A DNA stretch of 64,000 bases from Anas platyrhynchos (GCF_047663525.1 NC_092590.1:55512001-55576000), one strand, 5' to 3'. Counted from the stretch's first letter, positions 38,601-51,243 are shown. Notes: a model not told the origin generated them from the sequence alone. Program-made: numbers and translations.

Positions 38601-41600
38601 GATCCAAGGCCTTCCCCTAGATTTCCCCCGTGGGCTCATGTTCCTCTCGCAGCCCGTGGCCCTTCCTCCAGTTCCAAGGGTTTTCTTCTCTCTTGGGCCC
38701 CAGAACTTGCAGACCAATCTTGCCCTGGCGCAGAGCATCCTTGAGGTCGGCTGTGCCATCCACGCTGCGGGGAACTTGGGCAGCTTCCATCCTGTCCTGA
38801 AGCACAAGCTGCTGCTGATCCTGCAGGTGAGTGCCCAGAGCCAGGGCTGTCTTGCAGGGGAGTTTGGGGCCATGCCAGGAGGCAGGAAGGTCTCCCTCAG
38901 CCGCGTGGGAGCTCCTGGAGCCGTGTCCCCAGCTGGTGGGGGGGGCCCTTGGGTGCTGGCAGGCAGTGGCCATGGCTGGGCAGCCGCTGGGGAGCTGCTC
39001 CATCCTGCAGCGCCCCTGTGGGAGCTGCGGGAGCACTGCAGCCAGTGTCTGGCAGGAGTGCCCGTCCCCAGGCAGGTTGCGAGAGCTCTCCTGTGCCCAA
39101 TGCCCACTTGGCAACTTTCTCTTGCAGAACTTGATGAAGACGACTCTCTGGGGCTTCCCGGCAGCGTCCCTGCACCTGAAGGTGATTCTGGCCCTGGAGC
39201 AGTGGAGGTAAGAGCGAGGAGCTGCGGGGGCTGTGAGGCGGGATGACGTTCCTCCTGTCGGGGAGCTCCCAAAGAGCAGCACTCCCTGCCACAGCCTAGG
39301 CTGGTTGGATTTGGGGCTGTCAATGAGGACAAGCCCAGATGCCATGTGACCCTCTCTGGAGAGTGCTAGGAAATCCTCTTTTTTTGTTTCCCCTTGCCAG
39401 CAAGCTGGAGATCTCGTTCAGCAGCAAGGAAATTTGCAGCCTGCTGTCTGACTGCTGCCGGGCCATCCTGCCACTTCCTTCAGCGGCTGAGCAGACTGGG
39501 GAGATCAGGAATGCAGAGCAGGCAGTGCTGCAGCTCCAGGTAACTTGCTGTCCCTTCCCTGCCCACCTCTCGCTCAGGACAAGCTGCCCTCCCCAGCACA
39601 AGCTGTGTGCTGGCAGCAGCCATGATCCTGCATCTGCGTCCCTCTCGTCCGCTTTCAGTCTCTGCACATGGCCACGAAGGCTCTGGGCCGGCTCATGGCA
39701 GTCCTGCTCAAGGCAAAGCCAAGCCCTGTCGACTTGGTAGACATCGCCGAGGTGAGTATCCATGGGGCGCTGGGGCAAGCGTCCCTCCTGTCACCAGTGG
39801 GGAATTAGCAGAGGAGCAGGAACCTCCTGCTGCCATGCCAGGTGACTGTGAGCTCGGGGAGGCCAAGAAGTGGGCCCTGCATGGGGGAAAGCCAAGAGGC
39901 AGCCCCTGGCTGGCTGCAGCAGGGAGCTGGCTGCAGGGAAAAGCTCCTGGGTGGGAGCAGGTGCGTCTGAAGAGAGTGGGGCAGTGCCGCAGGGAAAGTG
40001 CCAGGAAGGGAGGGAAATGGAGAGGGATGGTGGGAAGGGAAAGATGCCCCTTGGCAGACAGAGCTGCTTTGCCCCAGGTGCTGTGGTTCTGGCTCTCCTC
40101 GGACGATCCGTGGGTGTGCAAGAAAGCCCTGCAGGTCTGCGCCCAGCTGCTGGAGGACTGCAGAGATGGAGTGGCTTTTCAGGTGAGGAAGGATGCCCAG
40201 CGTGTGCCCCCAGCTGCAAGGGGGCCTGGCAGGGCAGCTCTGCCCAGCTGTGCACGGGCTGTGGGGTCCCCCAGCGCAGCGCTCTGGGGTGGCCCCTGTG
40301 CCCAGTCCTGGCCTGAGCAGGGCGCAGCTGGGAGACGCAAGGGAGTGCTGGGGCCACCTCCAGCCCTTGTTCTTCCTCTCGCCCCTGCAGACAAGAGGTG
40401 CCTACCTGCCGTTTGGCACCTTGGCGGGATTGCTGGGGCCTCTGACCTGTGAGCCCACGAGCAGCTCCCGCCAGCTGGCCGCTGCCTGCCTCAGCTCCCT
40501 TCTCCACATCCAAGGTGAGTGTGAGTAGAGCAGGCGCCTGCCGGCCCTCTGCCCCGCCTGGCCCTAGCGGGAACCTGGCAAGGGCCATCCCGCTGCAGCG
40601 AGTTCAAGACTGACTCCCCTGGCCTTCAGCAAAGGCTGGGAAGGGAAGTTCAGTTGCCCTAAGTGGGACTCCCCTTTTCTCCCCGTGCTCGTTGCAGCCA
40701 AGGCCACGAACAGGCTGTTGGAGACAGACGACCCTGCGAGCTTGTGTGAGGGGCTGAGTGCTCGCAGCGACGCCTCTCAGCAGCTCCAGACCTCCATCCG
40801 CATCGCAGAGGTAAGGAGTGCCCTCAAGCTTGCCTTATGTTCTGAAGAGCTGGAGCGGAGCCGTGACGGGCTCTCGATCTCTCCTGGTTCTTGCATCTTT
40901 CCAGGTCGTTTGCAAAAACGTCCCCAAAGAACAGGCCGCAGACTTCATGAATGCCATCCTGGGGCCCTTCCGGCATTCCAGAGGAAGGCGTGTGTGTGCT
41001 GCAGGCAACTGGATGCTCACCTTTCTGGAAGCGTGTGGCAAGGACATTGGTCCAGACGTAAGAGACATTTTGCCATGCCTTGGACTTTTTTGCTTTGGCT
41101 GTCGCACCACACATCTTGCCGTTTGTGTGCTAAAGAAGCTCTCGGTGCAGAGTCAGGGCTCGGGCAGGGTGCTAGGGGTGAAATTTCGCCTTCGAGCGTG
41201 AAAGCGTGGCAAGGGAGCAGGCGTGGCTCATGGGCTGAACGTCCATGTTCCCGTGCCAAGACGTTCTTTCTCCCCTGCTTCTTTCAGGTGCGAGGAATCG
41301 TCTCCGCCCTGCACACCTGCACAGAGTCCATGCTGGAGCCCTCGTTCGTGTACTTTGTGCAGCAAGCGGTGCTGATCCTGGCCCGCCATCACCGGGAGCT
41401 CACGATAAACGTCATCCTTGAGAAGTTTGTGCCTCTGGACAGGTACATGCGCTCCTCCCTTTCCTGCTGGGCTCAGAGAGCCGTAGCTTGCCTCCCCTCC
41501 CCTAGGGCGATCCAAGGGGAGCAGCAGCTCCTTCTCCTCCAGCCAAATGTCGGAGGTGTGCTTGTAGCACTGGTAACAGAGCATACAGGCTCATGGTTGC

Positions 41601-44600
41601 ACATCTCTTGGCAGAAACACACTGGAGCTGTGGAGGACTCTGGGGAGAGCCAGCATTGGCCTCGGTGTGCTGAAGCACTTAGCGAGGAAGCTGAACAGAG
41701 TGGGAGACGACAGCTGCCAGCCCAGCTCGCCCACTCGCAGGCTGCACGCCCACCAGCCTTCTCCGGAGTCCTTGACTGTACGTTCGGTGGCAGAGGCTTT
41801 GTGCCTGCTCCCCCACTCCCAGTCCGAGGGCAAGGCGTTGGGTGCCCTTTGCAAGTGTCTCTGCTGCAGTGTCTCAGCAGTAGCAGTTCGGGACGGCCGG
41901 GACAGCCGCTGCTCCCAGGCTGCAAGGCTGTCCCGGAGACGGGGCGTGCAGGCAGTAGAAGTGCCCCAGGCAGCCAGCGGGCCGGGGCTGGTGGCAAAGC
42001 TCTTGTTTAACAGGTGCTTGTCGGGTGCTCTCATTTCCCTGCAGGTCACCCGTGCCATCTCCGTAATGGTGTCCGTGCAGTACAAGGAGGGGGTCCAGTG
42101 CTTGCTTCCCTCCCTCCTCCCTGGGCTCCTGCTGCAGCTCAGCAAGGCACTGGGGGAAGAGATGCTGTCTGCGCCCCTCAGCCCCTGGAGAGGGCACGCT
42201 GAGGATCAGCGGCAAGAGGGCAACGTGTGCAGGTCAGGAGCAGGAGGGGCAGGGCAAGGGGTCTTGAATTGCCTAGCCAAGCATGCTTGGTTGTTTCCTG
42301 TCCTGCTTCCTAGGCGGGAGGCCACTTGAGGCTGCAGATTTGCTTTTTTCCTCCCATCCCTGTTTGTTTGGGGCTTTCTTTTCTCTGTTTTTCTCTCTGT
42401 CATTCTTGCACGATGGCTTGTGCAAAGTTGGTTTTCACTGTGGTAGAGATGTCTGTGTGCTGAGGGTCTTCCTGGGCGGTGACTCCCAGGGAGCACAAGC
42501 ACAGCTGCCACATCCTCGCAGGGTTTGTGGCCCAGCTCTGGCCACGGGCAGCTGTGCTTTCCTGCCGTGGAGGCTCTGCCGGTGTAATTCCCGGCCTGTC
42601 AGGGTGCACCAAGCATTGCACTCAGGCGGTGCTGCCTCCCTGGGGAGGTTTGAGTGCTCACATCAGTCCCCCCACAACACAACACAACACAACAGGGCAC
42701 CTTGCCAGGGCTTAAATAGACAGTTGCTTTTTTGGCCGGCTTTTGCCACAGACCTGGTGGCTACAGAGCGTTGCCTCTGCACTTCTTTGCCTCTCTCTCC
42801 GTCGCTGGAGCTTGGGATGAGTGAAGAAGCGGCTCGTAAAGCTGCTGAGCATTCTTGCTCTGCTAAGTCCCTGTAAGTTCTGTAAGATCCCTGCGGAACA
42901 CTGCTCTGATCTGAGACTTCTCTGGCTCTTGCTCTTTCCCAGGCCTTTCTGCAAAACTCTCATGGCAGTGCTGAGCAAATGCACTGAGAAGAGCTGGCTG
43001 AGGCCGTTCTGGAGGCAGAAAATGTCGGCGCTGCTGGAGAGCCCCCGCACTTATGCCGAGGGCATGTGCCTCCTGACGAGGTGAGAGCCCCAGGGCAGCA
43101 TCTCGCCTTCTTCTCGGTGGCTGCGCCCAGGGGAACGGCTGCCGGGGCCCGTTCCTGCGTGCTCGGGGAGCTCTGTGCAGGGCAGAGCAGCGCCTGTGCT
43201 GGAGGAGGGCAAGTCCGCGGTGGCAGCCTGCAGCCTTCCCACTTGACCGGGCGTTGCCCCTTGTGCTCTTTGTGCAGTGTCCTGCTCCGTGCCCAGCTCA
43301 TCTCCCGGGAGCTGATTGAGATCTTCTCCCAGTGGTTGCGCTACCCATCAGCAAACCTGCAGCTGACGGCCATGGCTTTCTTTGCTGAGGTGAGGCAGTA
43401 GGAGGGCAGGGGGGCTCCCCAGGGCTTTTCTGAAAGACATTGCTGCTTGGGCTGCCTCTTGCTGTGGGGAGAGATGAGAAGCAAGCGTCCCCATCGAGAC
43501 TCCTTTGTGCGAAGCCTGCTTGTGTGCTGTGCCTGGGCTGAGGTTGTGTCCTGACTCTCGTGGCTGTGTTGCTCTGTTGCAGCTGATGAAGGAGCCGCCT
43601 CTTGAGAAGAGGAACGTCCTGAAGATTCTGCGTGTCTTGGCTGAGAAAGCACAGCACCGAAGCAGCACCATAAGGCAGCTGGCAGCGAGAGCTCTGGGCA
43701 ACGCAGCCGGCAGCATGCCCGTGGAGGTGAGACGGATTTCCCTGCACTCTGACTGCAGGGATATTCCCCTCCCTAGCAAGACCCTGGGGGAGAGCTGCTT
43801 CAAGGGCCTGGACAGAGCGGCAAAGGCAAAAGCAGGGCTCCTTTCCCTGATGCCAGCAGGGCTGCCGAGGGCAAATTGGGTGCCAAACGTCAGAGTAAAA
43901 AAGTCTGTGCACGTCTTTGGCTTTGCAGGTGCGGAAGCACGGGAGACAAGTTGTCCAGGTGCTGCAACAGAGCCTGGCGGACACTGCCTGTCCCGAGGTG
44001 GTTGCAGAAAGCATGCTGGCGCTAGCTGAGCTCGTGAGGGTGCTGCAGGCAGTGAACTTGGGATCGGCCTTTGAAGACATCGCCAGGGCCACCAAGATGT
44101 TCTTCGAGTCTGTGAGTGAAGCCAGCTCTTGCTGCCGCTGCTCTGAGAAGCGTGGGGTGGGCAGGGGCCTGCACGCGCTGCCTGGATGGCCTCTGCTGGC
44201 TGAGTGCCTGCTTCGGCCTCGTTACCCAGCTGACAAACGGCTTTCTGCTTGCAGGAAGAAGAGTACCTTCGCTACTCGGCCTTGCGCCTCTATTCAGTCC
44301 TGGCCTCCTCAGCCTCGAGCAAGCGGTCGTTCTTTGCCGGAGAAGTGGCGGAAACATGGGTCAGCCTTTTCCTGCACCTCCGGGATCCCGACGTTGCAGT
44401 TGCCAGCGTAAGTGCCCTTGGAGGTTGCTCCCAAAGCCCCAGAAAGCTGCGTGGCCACGGCCCAGGCGTGGCTGGCTGAGCTCCCTGGGCAGGTCCCACA
44501 CACGCTGCTGGAGGAGGAATGACGGCACAACTCTCTTTTTCAGATGTGCAAGATCACCTTCAGTCTCTGTGCTCCATTTATGGGGCTGAGGCGGCCACAG

Positions 44601-45287
44601 GACATCATCTCTCTCTGCGAGAGGCTGGGTGCACAAGAGCTGCAGGATGCGCTCTGCACTTACCTGGTAAGGAAGCTGTGCTCCAGCGAGACGTCAGGGC
44701 CCTGTGGCCCTGCCCTGCCTCTCCCCTTCCCCCTGCCCCAGCTGGCTGAGGGGCAACAGAAGGCATCTTTCTGGACCCTGTGAACTTGTGCCTTCCTGTC
44801 TTGCCCTAGGCCAGAAACGCCCCCCCCATGTTGGAGAGGCTCCATACCGTAGCCAGGAGAGGCTTCCTAGAGAACGGGCAGAGGCTGCACCCATCGACCT
44901 TCGAAATCCTTGGTGAGAGCCCGCACTGGAACTTCCCACTCCCTTTCCTGACCAGGGAGCTGTAGGGGCCTCTGCTTTCTCTTTGCTCTTTCCTCCGGGC
45001 CCTGCCTTTGCAGAACAGGGCACACACCGTGCTGTGTCCCATGGCTGAAGATGGGGTAGACAGGGACGCAGGGCTTTGCCTTGCAACCTGCCTCCGAGTT
45101 CCTTCAAAAGCTTGAGCAAGCATCGAGGAGTGATCTGGAGATCAGGGATCCAGCAAGCATCAGGAGTGATCAGGGGGCACAGCTGCCTGGGCTGGCTGCT
45201 CACAGCTCTGTCTGTCTTGTTGCAGCTTTCCAGGGCCCGAGCAGCACTGAGGACACCCGAGCGTGGAGAAGGCAGACAAGGCCCTAG
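32174..45287 (+). CDS. Maestro heat-like repeat (MROH2B/MROH7-like) protein, 39 exons
   Basis: Large HEAT-repeat protein of poorly known function; the family is amplified in birds. Exons: 32174-32198 (start uncertain), 32278-32507, 32842-32964, 33098-33263, 33478-33576, 33921-34072, 34394-34537, 34701-34793, 35087-35156, 35268-35381, 35468-35541, 35835-35954, 36096-36203, 36405-36567, 36683-36865, 37209-37261, 37490-37597, 37887-38006, 38124-38246, 38352-38507, 38704-38826, 39128-39207, 39401-39539, 39659-39751, 40078-40182, 40391-40514, 40698-40810, 40905-41057, 41288-41442, 41615-41777, 42045-42232, 42943-43080, 43278-43389, 43583-43726, 43929-44111, 44255-44407, 44544-44666, 44810-44912, 45226-45287. 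Every junction is GT-AG and in phase, about 1,625 codons, no stop or frameshift. Family blocks: TKVAASDVLVALARSHFSFV, AVMLAHSSMALRASKEQLLA, AQLISRELIEIFSQWLRYPS, RSSTIRQLAARALGN. Repeated pairs of amphipathic helices fit HEAT units. N- and C-terminal ends are least certain. Confidence 0.88.
33284..33318. repeat. (TCCC)n tract
   Basis: Pyrimidine tract of TCCC units in the MROH intron following exon 33098-33263. Confidence 0.85.
33595..33636 (+). repeat. (GGGGCA)7 hexanucleotide array
   Basis: Seven exact GGGGCA units, with degenerate flanks, starting about 18 bases after the donor at 33577 in an MROH intron. Four-G runs on the sense strand make it a strong candidate for G-quadruplex formation in DNA and pre-mRNA. 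Confidence 0.95.
35579..35638 (+). repeat. (GGGGTC)10 hexanucleotide array
   Basis: Ten exact GGGGTC units plus partial flanking units, starting about 37 bases after the donor at 35542 in a second MROH intron. Same unit length and G4 pattern as the array at 33595, but a different unit. Confidence 0.95.
36221..36238. repeat. Short (CTG)n run
   Basis: Five or so CTG units followed by CTCCT units in the MROH intron after 36203. Confidence 0.7.
42663..42695. repeat. (ACAAC)n run in MROH intron
   Basis: Several ACAAC pentamers in the longest MROH intron (42233-42942). I see nothing else of note in that intron. Confidence 0.8.
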
Positions 45288-45308
45288 GTGACCGTGGCAC
45301 CCTTTGGC

Positions 45309-45314
45309 AATAAA
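45309..45314 (+). other. MROH polyadenylation signal
   Basis: AATAAA only 22 bases after the stop codon ending at 45287, giving a very short 3' UTR. Supports 45226-45287 as the true last exon. Confidence 0.7.
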
Positions 45315-45659
45315 ACTCTGTACATGTACGTGGTCTCAGCGCTCGCTGTGTCCTTGGGGAAATCCAACTCCACGTGGCCTCCCCTCTGCGGACAAAAGGT
45401 CTTTTTCGTAGGGCCCGGGGAGCAAACGACGCCCCTCCAAATTTGTTTCCTCCCTTAAAAAGAAACTTAACTTCCTTAACTTCCCTGAAAAAGAAACTGC
45501 TTGCCACTCCTCTTCCCAACGTGTCCAATTCATGAGAAGCGCAGAGAACGTATACTACTCTAACCTGGATCTTAACTTTTTCCCCCAGGTTTCACTAAAG
45601 AGCCCTTTGCACCCTTTGCACATTCCAGGAACTCATCTTGGGCATCTTTGGAAAACTGC

Positions 45660-46100
45660 TCTCCAAAGCAGTTCTCAACATGCGCTTCTGGGATGGTTTT
45701 ACTCGGGTGGGCAGCTGAGCTCCACCACAACCACTCTCTCACTCCCCCTCCTCAAAGAGGAACAGGGAGAAAAGAGGATGCAAAGGGCTTGAGGGTTGAG
45801 ATAAGGACGGGGAGATTGCTCAACAATGATCGTGACAGGCCAGAGTAGGGAGACAGTCACATTTATTGCCTTTTCCTAACAAGCTAGAGAAGCGAGAAAC
45901 AAAGGAAAGAAACCCAAAAGGCCATCCACCCTCTTCCACCTCCTCCCCCCAGGCGGCGCAGGGGAATGGGGGCTGTGGTCAGTCTATGGCACTTCACTGC
46001 TCCTTCTTGGTCACTCTTGTCCTCTGTGCTGTGGAGTCGCTCCCATGGGATGCCATCCTTCCCAAACTGATCCTGCGGGTGCCTTGGTTGTAAGCATCTT
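45660..46100 (-). mobile_element. Possible LTR/ERV-derived fragment
   Basis: Sequence such as ACATTTATTGCCTTTTCCTA and TCGCTCCCATGGGATGCC resembles repetitive ERV-derived sequence often seen in bird genomes. Judged by memory only; boundaries and family unknown. Confidence 0.3.
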
Positions 46101-46919
46101 GGTGCTCTGAACAAGAGAACTAGGTGGGGAAACAAGATTTTATACATACCTATGAGTAGGCAAAATTGCATTAAAAAATCTCTCCATCATCAATTTCAGC
46201 TCATAACAAAACCGCAGAAAATATACACAGGAGACTCCAAACTTCATCTTTACCGCACAGGTCAAAAATGGGGCAACAATGCTAAAATCAGAAGAATAGC
46301 TTCCTAGGATCTGACCAAAGGTTCATCTGCTCCGCTGTTCTGTACCCAACAGCAGCAAAAAGCAGTTGTCTAGAGAACAGAATAAAAATAGGACAAGCAC
46401 ATAATACCTCCCCTAGGTACCTTCCTGCTATTCAAGCCATTTGCAGCTCAGGACTCTTTGAGCCACCCATGGTATTTTATGTGACATACTTCTCATTGGA
46501 CTTCTATTCCAAGAATTATTCCAAACTCTGCTTAAACCCATGGAAACTTTTAGCATACACCAGCATCTACAGCAAAGATTCTTCATATTGTCTGAAGAGC
46601 AATTTATTTGCTTCGAGCCTCTTCTGTCTGATGTAAGTTCCTCACATTCCTTTCTATCGCAATAGACAATTTAGTCTGTTAGGTTATTAGTCTCTAAACA
46701 CTATGCCTATGCCTGTGGTGATTTTGGAGACCTTGCATCTCCAGTAAGACTTAATTTTTCCAGGATAGAAAGTCCTATTATATACATGTGCTCGTTTTAT
46801 TGTTTCCCTCCCATATTGTATACTTTTGGAGATGTGGGGAATCAGAAACATAGTTTTAATGATGTTGGGAAACTATGGAGCCAGTGGCATGGAAGTTTTA
46901 GTTTTCTACTCCTTCCTGC

Positions 46920-46950
<31 letters not shown>

Positions 46951-49594
46951 TTGAATGAATGAATGCTATGCATTGAATGGATACTTTTATGGAAACTGTC
47001 AATAATGGGGAACAAGGCCTTGCTCCTGAGTGGCACATGCCAGCTCAGAGTCAATCTGCCTGTGTTTGAAACAAGGACTCTTTTTCCTGTGTGCATCATT
47101 TACCTGCACTGATTTTATCAGCCATTTTATTGACTGGTCACTCAGTCTTACAAGGTCTTTCTGACCTCATTTCTAACACCTTCCCTCATCCTCACTAATC
47201 TGAATGTCTTCATATATAAGCAAACTATTTTATCTCATTGCTTCTCTCCCTTTCCAGGTAGTTGCTGAACACAAAAGAAAATGCCAATATGAATTACTGT
47301 AGAATTCCACTGGTGACTTCCCCTTACAGCTTCCCTTCCTATCTTCTCATCAATCATTCTTCCATGCAGGGACATTTTTATCCCCATTGTTTTGAAATTA
47401 CAGTCCAAATATGGTAAAATATAGAAAGGCAAAAAGACCCAAATCTGCCAATCTGGCCAATGCCCACAGACTTCTTGTCATTGCCGATTTGTGAAATGTT
47501 GAATTTCCCAAAGAAATCAAGAAACCCCAAACATTTGATTTTTCAAATGAAACGGCAGGTGCAGACAACAAACGTATCAAAACCTAAGATACCTGTTCAT
47601 GTGACTTTCCTATCATCCAAGTCTTTCACCTTCTAGAAGAGATATTTCATGACTCTTCACTCACAGGAACTTGTGTGGAACAAGTTGTGAACTTGTTCAT
47701 AATGAGTGGTTAGTATACAATTTACTTATAACAAGTGAATAAGACATTGTTAATGTTAGCTACCAGAACTACATTTAGCTACATGTTTATGTGTAACATA
47801 GACATGTCTGCATTTAGCATCATGTTGTTCTTGACCCTTTGTGTTGTTGCTCTGTTGTGGTAGCTCTGTCAGACATACTAGATTAAACCTATGAGGAAGG
47901 ATACCATTTTTATCTGACCCAACACAGGTTGCAAAATTCATCTGTAAATAGATCTATTTATATAGCAACAGAAAGTTAGTAACAGAACAAAGACATCAAG
48001 GGTTTTTTCTCTCTTTAAATGCTGTGTGAGTTAACTGTGGTTTAATAGATCTGAATCTGAAAGCAAGTTTTGTTGCAGAATTTTTCAGAAATATGATGGT
48101 TCAAAACAGAGAGTCACTGTAATGTTTTGGTGGCTCAAAGATGTCTTTGTTTTGCTTTTAAAGCATTTAACAAGAACTGTGTCTTAAATTTAAAGCCTTC
48201 AAGGAGATACTGTGGGAAAAGACATACAAGAACTACTTTAAATTCCATTTTTTCTTGTATGCCATTCCTCCATGTTTATGCATTACACTTACTATAAATT
48301 TCTGAAATATTCTTTGGTATTTTGATTAGGGTCAGGTCTCCTGCCTCAGAGGTGGAAGATTTAAGTACTGGCGCAGAGAGTCAGTATTTCATTAGAGTTA
48401 GAAGTTAATCTGAATACAGTATAATAACTTCAACCTTAAATACCATTCAACCATACAAAAACTAATTCCTGGCCTCCAAACTAAACTGAGAATATAGGAC
48501 TGAGAAAAGAAAGATGATAAAACAAATCTTCCTCCCTTGCTTTTCTAGCCTACTTGCAAATCCAGCCAAAATATGTTAGAGGTTAATTTTTAAAATGTCA
48601 AAACAATTTTTGACATTCAGTTTGTCTGGATTTTTTTTTAAGCTAATGGCCAAATAAGTCCAAAAATTGCTACCAGCTTCCGAATGATCAACTGCTCACT
48701 GAAATGGTTGCCCAGATATGTTCTGTGTTTTCATTTACTTTTGTTGTTGTTGTTATAATGATTACAAGAATCTTGGATTATGTTTTATAATATTAATAAA
48801 AAAGTTTAGTTTGATCCAGAACATCATAATTTTCCCCATTCACTCTTCCAACCATTTCTTTTACAGCTTGGAGGACGTTGGCCGTAAATCGGTAAGAACA
48901 ATGAAAGGGCTTAAGATTTACGAATATCCTGCTACAAAACAGTAGTATTAGTAAAACATTGTTTTAGAAATTTGAAGCATGAAGGACAAGGGAAAGCTGA
49001 TTTTGAAGTCTCAGAAAGAAATCTGAATGTGAAACACCAGAATAGTTGCTATTAAGATGTGTAGAGGCTTAGAAAAGGAGTGCTTGAACAAGAGGAAAGT
49101 GAACTGCTTCAGGGCAACAGGAGTAAGAGAGAAATAGAGCCAAAGTTGCTATCCAGAGGCCATCAAAAAAGGAGCAGAGAAGAATAGTTTCCAGTCAGAA
49201 AGAAACATGGTAAAATGGCCGTAATTGCAGTAGTGATTAATGTATTCTGGCACTAGTGACCTTAGCTTTCCAAGTCTTCAAAGGGTATGATTAAGATTTT
49301 TGGTAGAAACACTGTAGTCGGAGTATTCATAAAACAATCCTCTTTAATTTCATTGGTCTATAAGTTAGGTGTTATTTACCAAGAAAAATGTAAGGTTATG
49401 TTCCTTGTTTCTGATGGTTATGACCTTTAACTAATGTGGCAATCGTTGCTGCTAATGTTAGGATTCAACGGTGATTTTCTATTCACAGATACTTTTCAGA
49501 AACATTTCCATCACAGGCAAGAACTCCTGTTGGCATAAGTGGACAATTCTCATCATAATTTCATGTAACAAATCTGAACTTTGGCTTATCCTTC
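46101..49594. other. AT-rich non-coding stretch
   Basis: Sharp change from the GC-rich MROH gene to AT-rich sequence. A (TTTA)n microsatellite lies at 46919-46952, followed by GAAT units. No exon, RNA gene or named repeat recognised elsewhere in it. Confidence 0.6.
46919..46952. repeat. (TTTA)n microsatellite
   Basis: About eight TTTA units followed by a short GAAT run. Confidence 0.9.
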
Positions 49595-49637
49595 AAAAAA
49601 AAAAAACAAAAACAAAAACAAACAAACAAACAAAAAA
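49595..49637. repeat. A-rich (CAAA)n tract
   Basis: Poly-A followed by CAAAAA and CAAA units, about 100 bases before the CR1 element. Simple repeat. Confidence 0.85.
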
Positions 49638-50317
49638 ACCTTCTGAGTTGTCCTTAAAATAAATGTAGCTACATTTATACATGTAATAATATTCCTTGAA
49701 GTAAAGAACAGAACAATAACCAGTACAGCCGAAGCGATCGGCTCCAGGGCAGACGCGTTCTGCAGCAGAGTGGGGGATTGGACAGGCAGGGATAATTTTT
49801 CCAGCACTGAGCCCACTCAAGGGAGCCACCAGGACCCGGCAGACCTAGTGAGGGAGGTGAAGGAGGCGAGAACGAGACGTAGGCGTTCGCAATGACCAGG
49901 AACATGGCGAACAAGACGGGCAAACAGGGCGTGGTGCGTCAGAAGGGAGTGGCGCAGCAGTTGGCGCAGCAGTTCACAAAGGCAAGGCGAGCAGGCAGGG
50001 CAGCGCCCTCCCCCCCGCCCATACGAACACCTCCTCTAACAGTGGTCTACCACTAGCTCAGCTGCAATGGTCTCCACCAGGCACAGTGCGCTCTCCAGGA
50101 AGTCTGTACGCACCCAGTCCGACTGCCCGCTCAAAACTGCGGCAGTTCAGGTCTCCTGGTGCAGGGAGTGCCTGAGCCTGTTGCTACCACCTGCGGGGGG
50201 CAAAGAGACTGTGTGTGAGGTGTGAGCAGGTGGGCGACCTGGTCTGCCTTGTGGCAGAACTCAAGGACGAGTCAAGAGGTTGAGGGATATCAGGGAGTGT
50301 GAGCGGGAGATAGACTT

Positions 50318-50980
50318 GTGGAGCAACTCCCTGCGCAGCCTGAAGGACACGTACCGGGGAGAGACCCCCAAATGGGGGTGGACCCCCTGCCCTGCTGCTG
50401 TCAGGCAGAGGACCTAGGAGTTGAGGAGGAATGGAAACAGGTCCCTGCTCGGCATCGCAGGCGATGCCCCCTCCTACAGGCCCCACCTTCCCAGGTGCCC
50501 TTATGCAACAGGTTTGAGGCCCTGCAGCTTGAGAGACCGGTAACTGAGGAAGAGGTGGAAAGTCTACCCAGGAGGATGCCTAGGGCAAGGAAGTCGACTC
50601 CACGCCTCAGGACTGCCTCCACCAGGACAGAAAGAAGGGTGATTGTTGTGGGCAACTCCCTTCTCAGGGGAACAGAGGGACCTATTTGTCCGCCTGACCC
50701 TACCCATTGGGAAGTCTGCTGCCTCCCTGGGGCCAGGGTCAGGGACATTGCCAGAAAGCTTCCCAACCTGGTTCGCCCCTCTGACCATTATCCTCTTTTA
50801 ATAATCCAGGCTGGCAGTGATGACACTGAAGAGAGAAGCCTGAAGACTATCAAATGGGACTTTAGGGGACTGGGACGGTTAGTGGATGGAGCAGGAGTAC
50901 AGGTGGTGTTTTCGTCCATTCCTACGGTGGCAGGGAGGGGTACAGAGAGGACACAGAATGCCCACCTAATAAACACATAG
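50318..50980 (+). pseudogene. CR1 ORF1 remnant with esterase-like region
   Basis: Open frame of 220 codons. The segment RRVIVVGNSLLRGTEGPIC followed by CLPGARVRDIARKLPNLV and LLIIQAGSDDTEE resembles the nucleophile block and following helices of the SGNH-type esterase domain reported in CR1 ORF1 proteins. The upstream Cys-rich part is in another frame with a stop, so the ORF is broken. Confidence 0.75.
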
Positions 50981-51243
50981 CTCAGAGGCTGGTGCCAACA
51001 CAGAAATTTTGTTTTTTTTTGACCATGGGGCGCTTTACTCAGCACCCGGCCTGATGGCCACAGACAGATCCCTATCTCTAAGGGGAAAACGGATCTTAGT
51101 CCAGGAGCTGTCAGGGCTCATTGAGAGGGCTTTAAATTAGGTGAGAAGGGGGACAGGGCTGAAACAAGGCTTGTTAGAGCTGTGCCAGGGGTAACAATGG
51201 CAAGGCTGGGAGAGAAGGCAATGTCAACTGGTGGTTAGCAAAT

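Noticed and set aside
37533..39332. 599-codon open frame on the minus strand
   Set aside because: It runs antisense through several MROH exons and introns alike and contains no recognisable domain. High GC content makes stop codons rare, and the sense-strand splicing explains the region fully.
41778..42044. Open frame continuing from MROH exon 41615 into exon 42045 without a stop
   Set aside because: Read through, it inserts about 89 residues unlike the family. Splicing at GACT|GTACGT to CCCTGCAG keeps phase and joins SPESLT to VTRAIS, as in related proteins.
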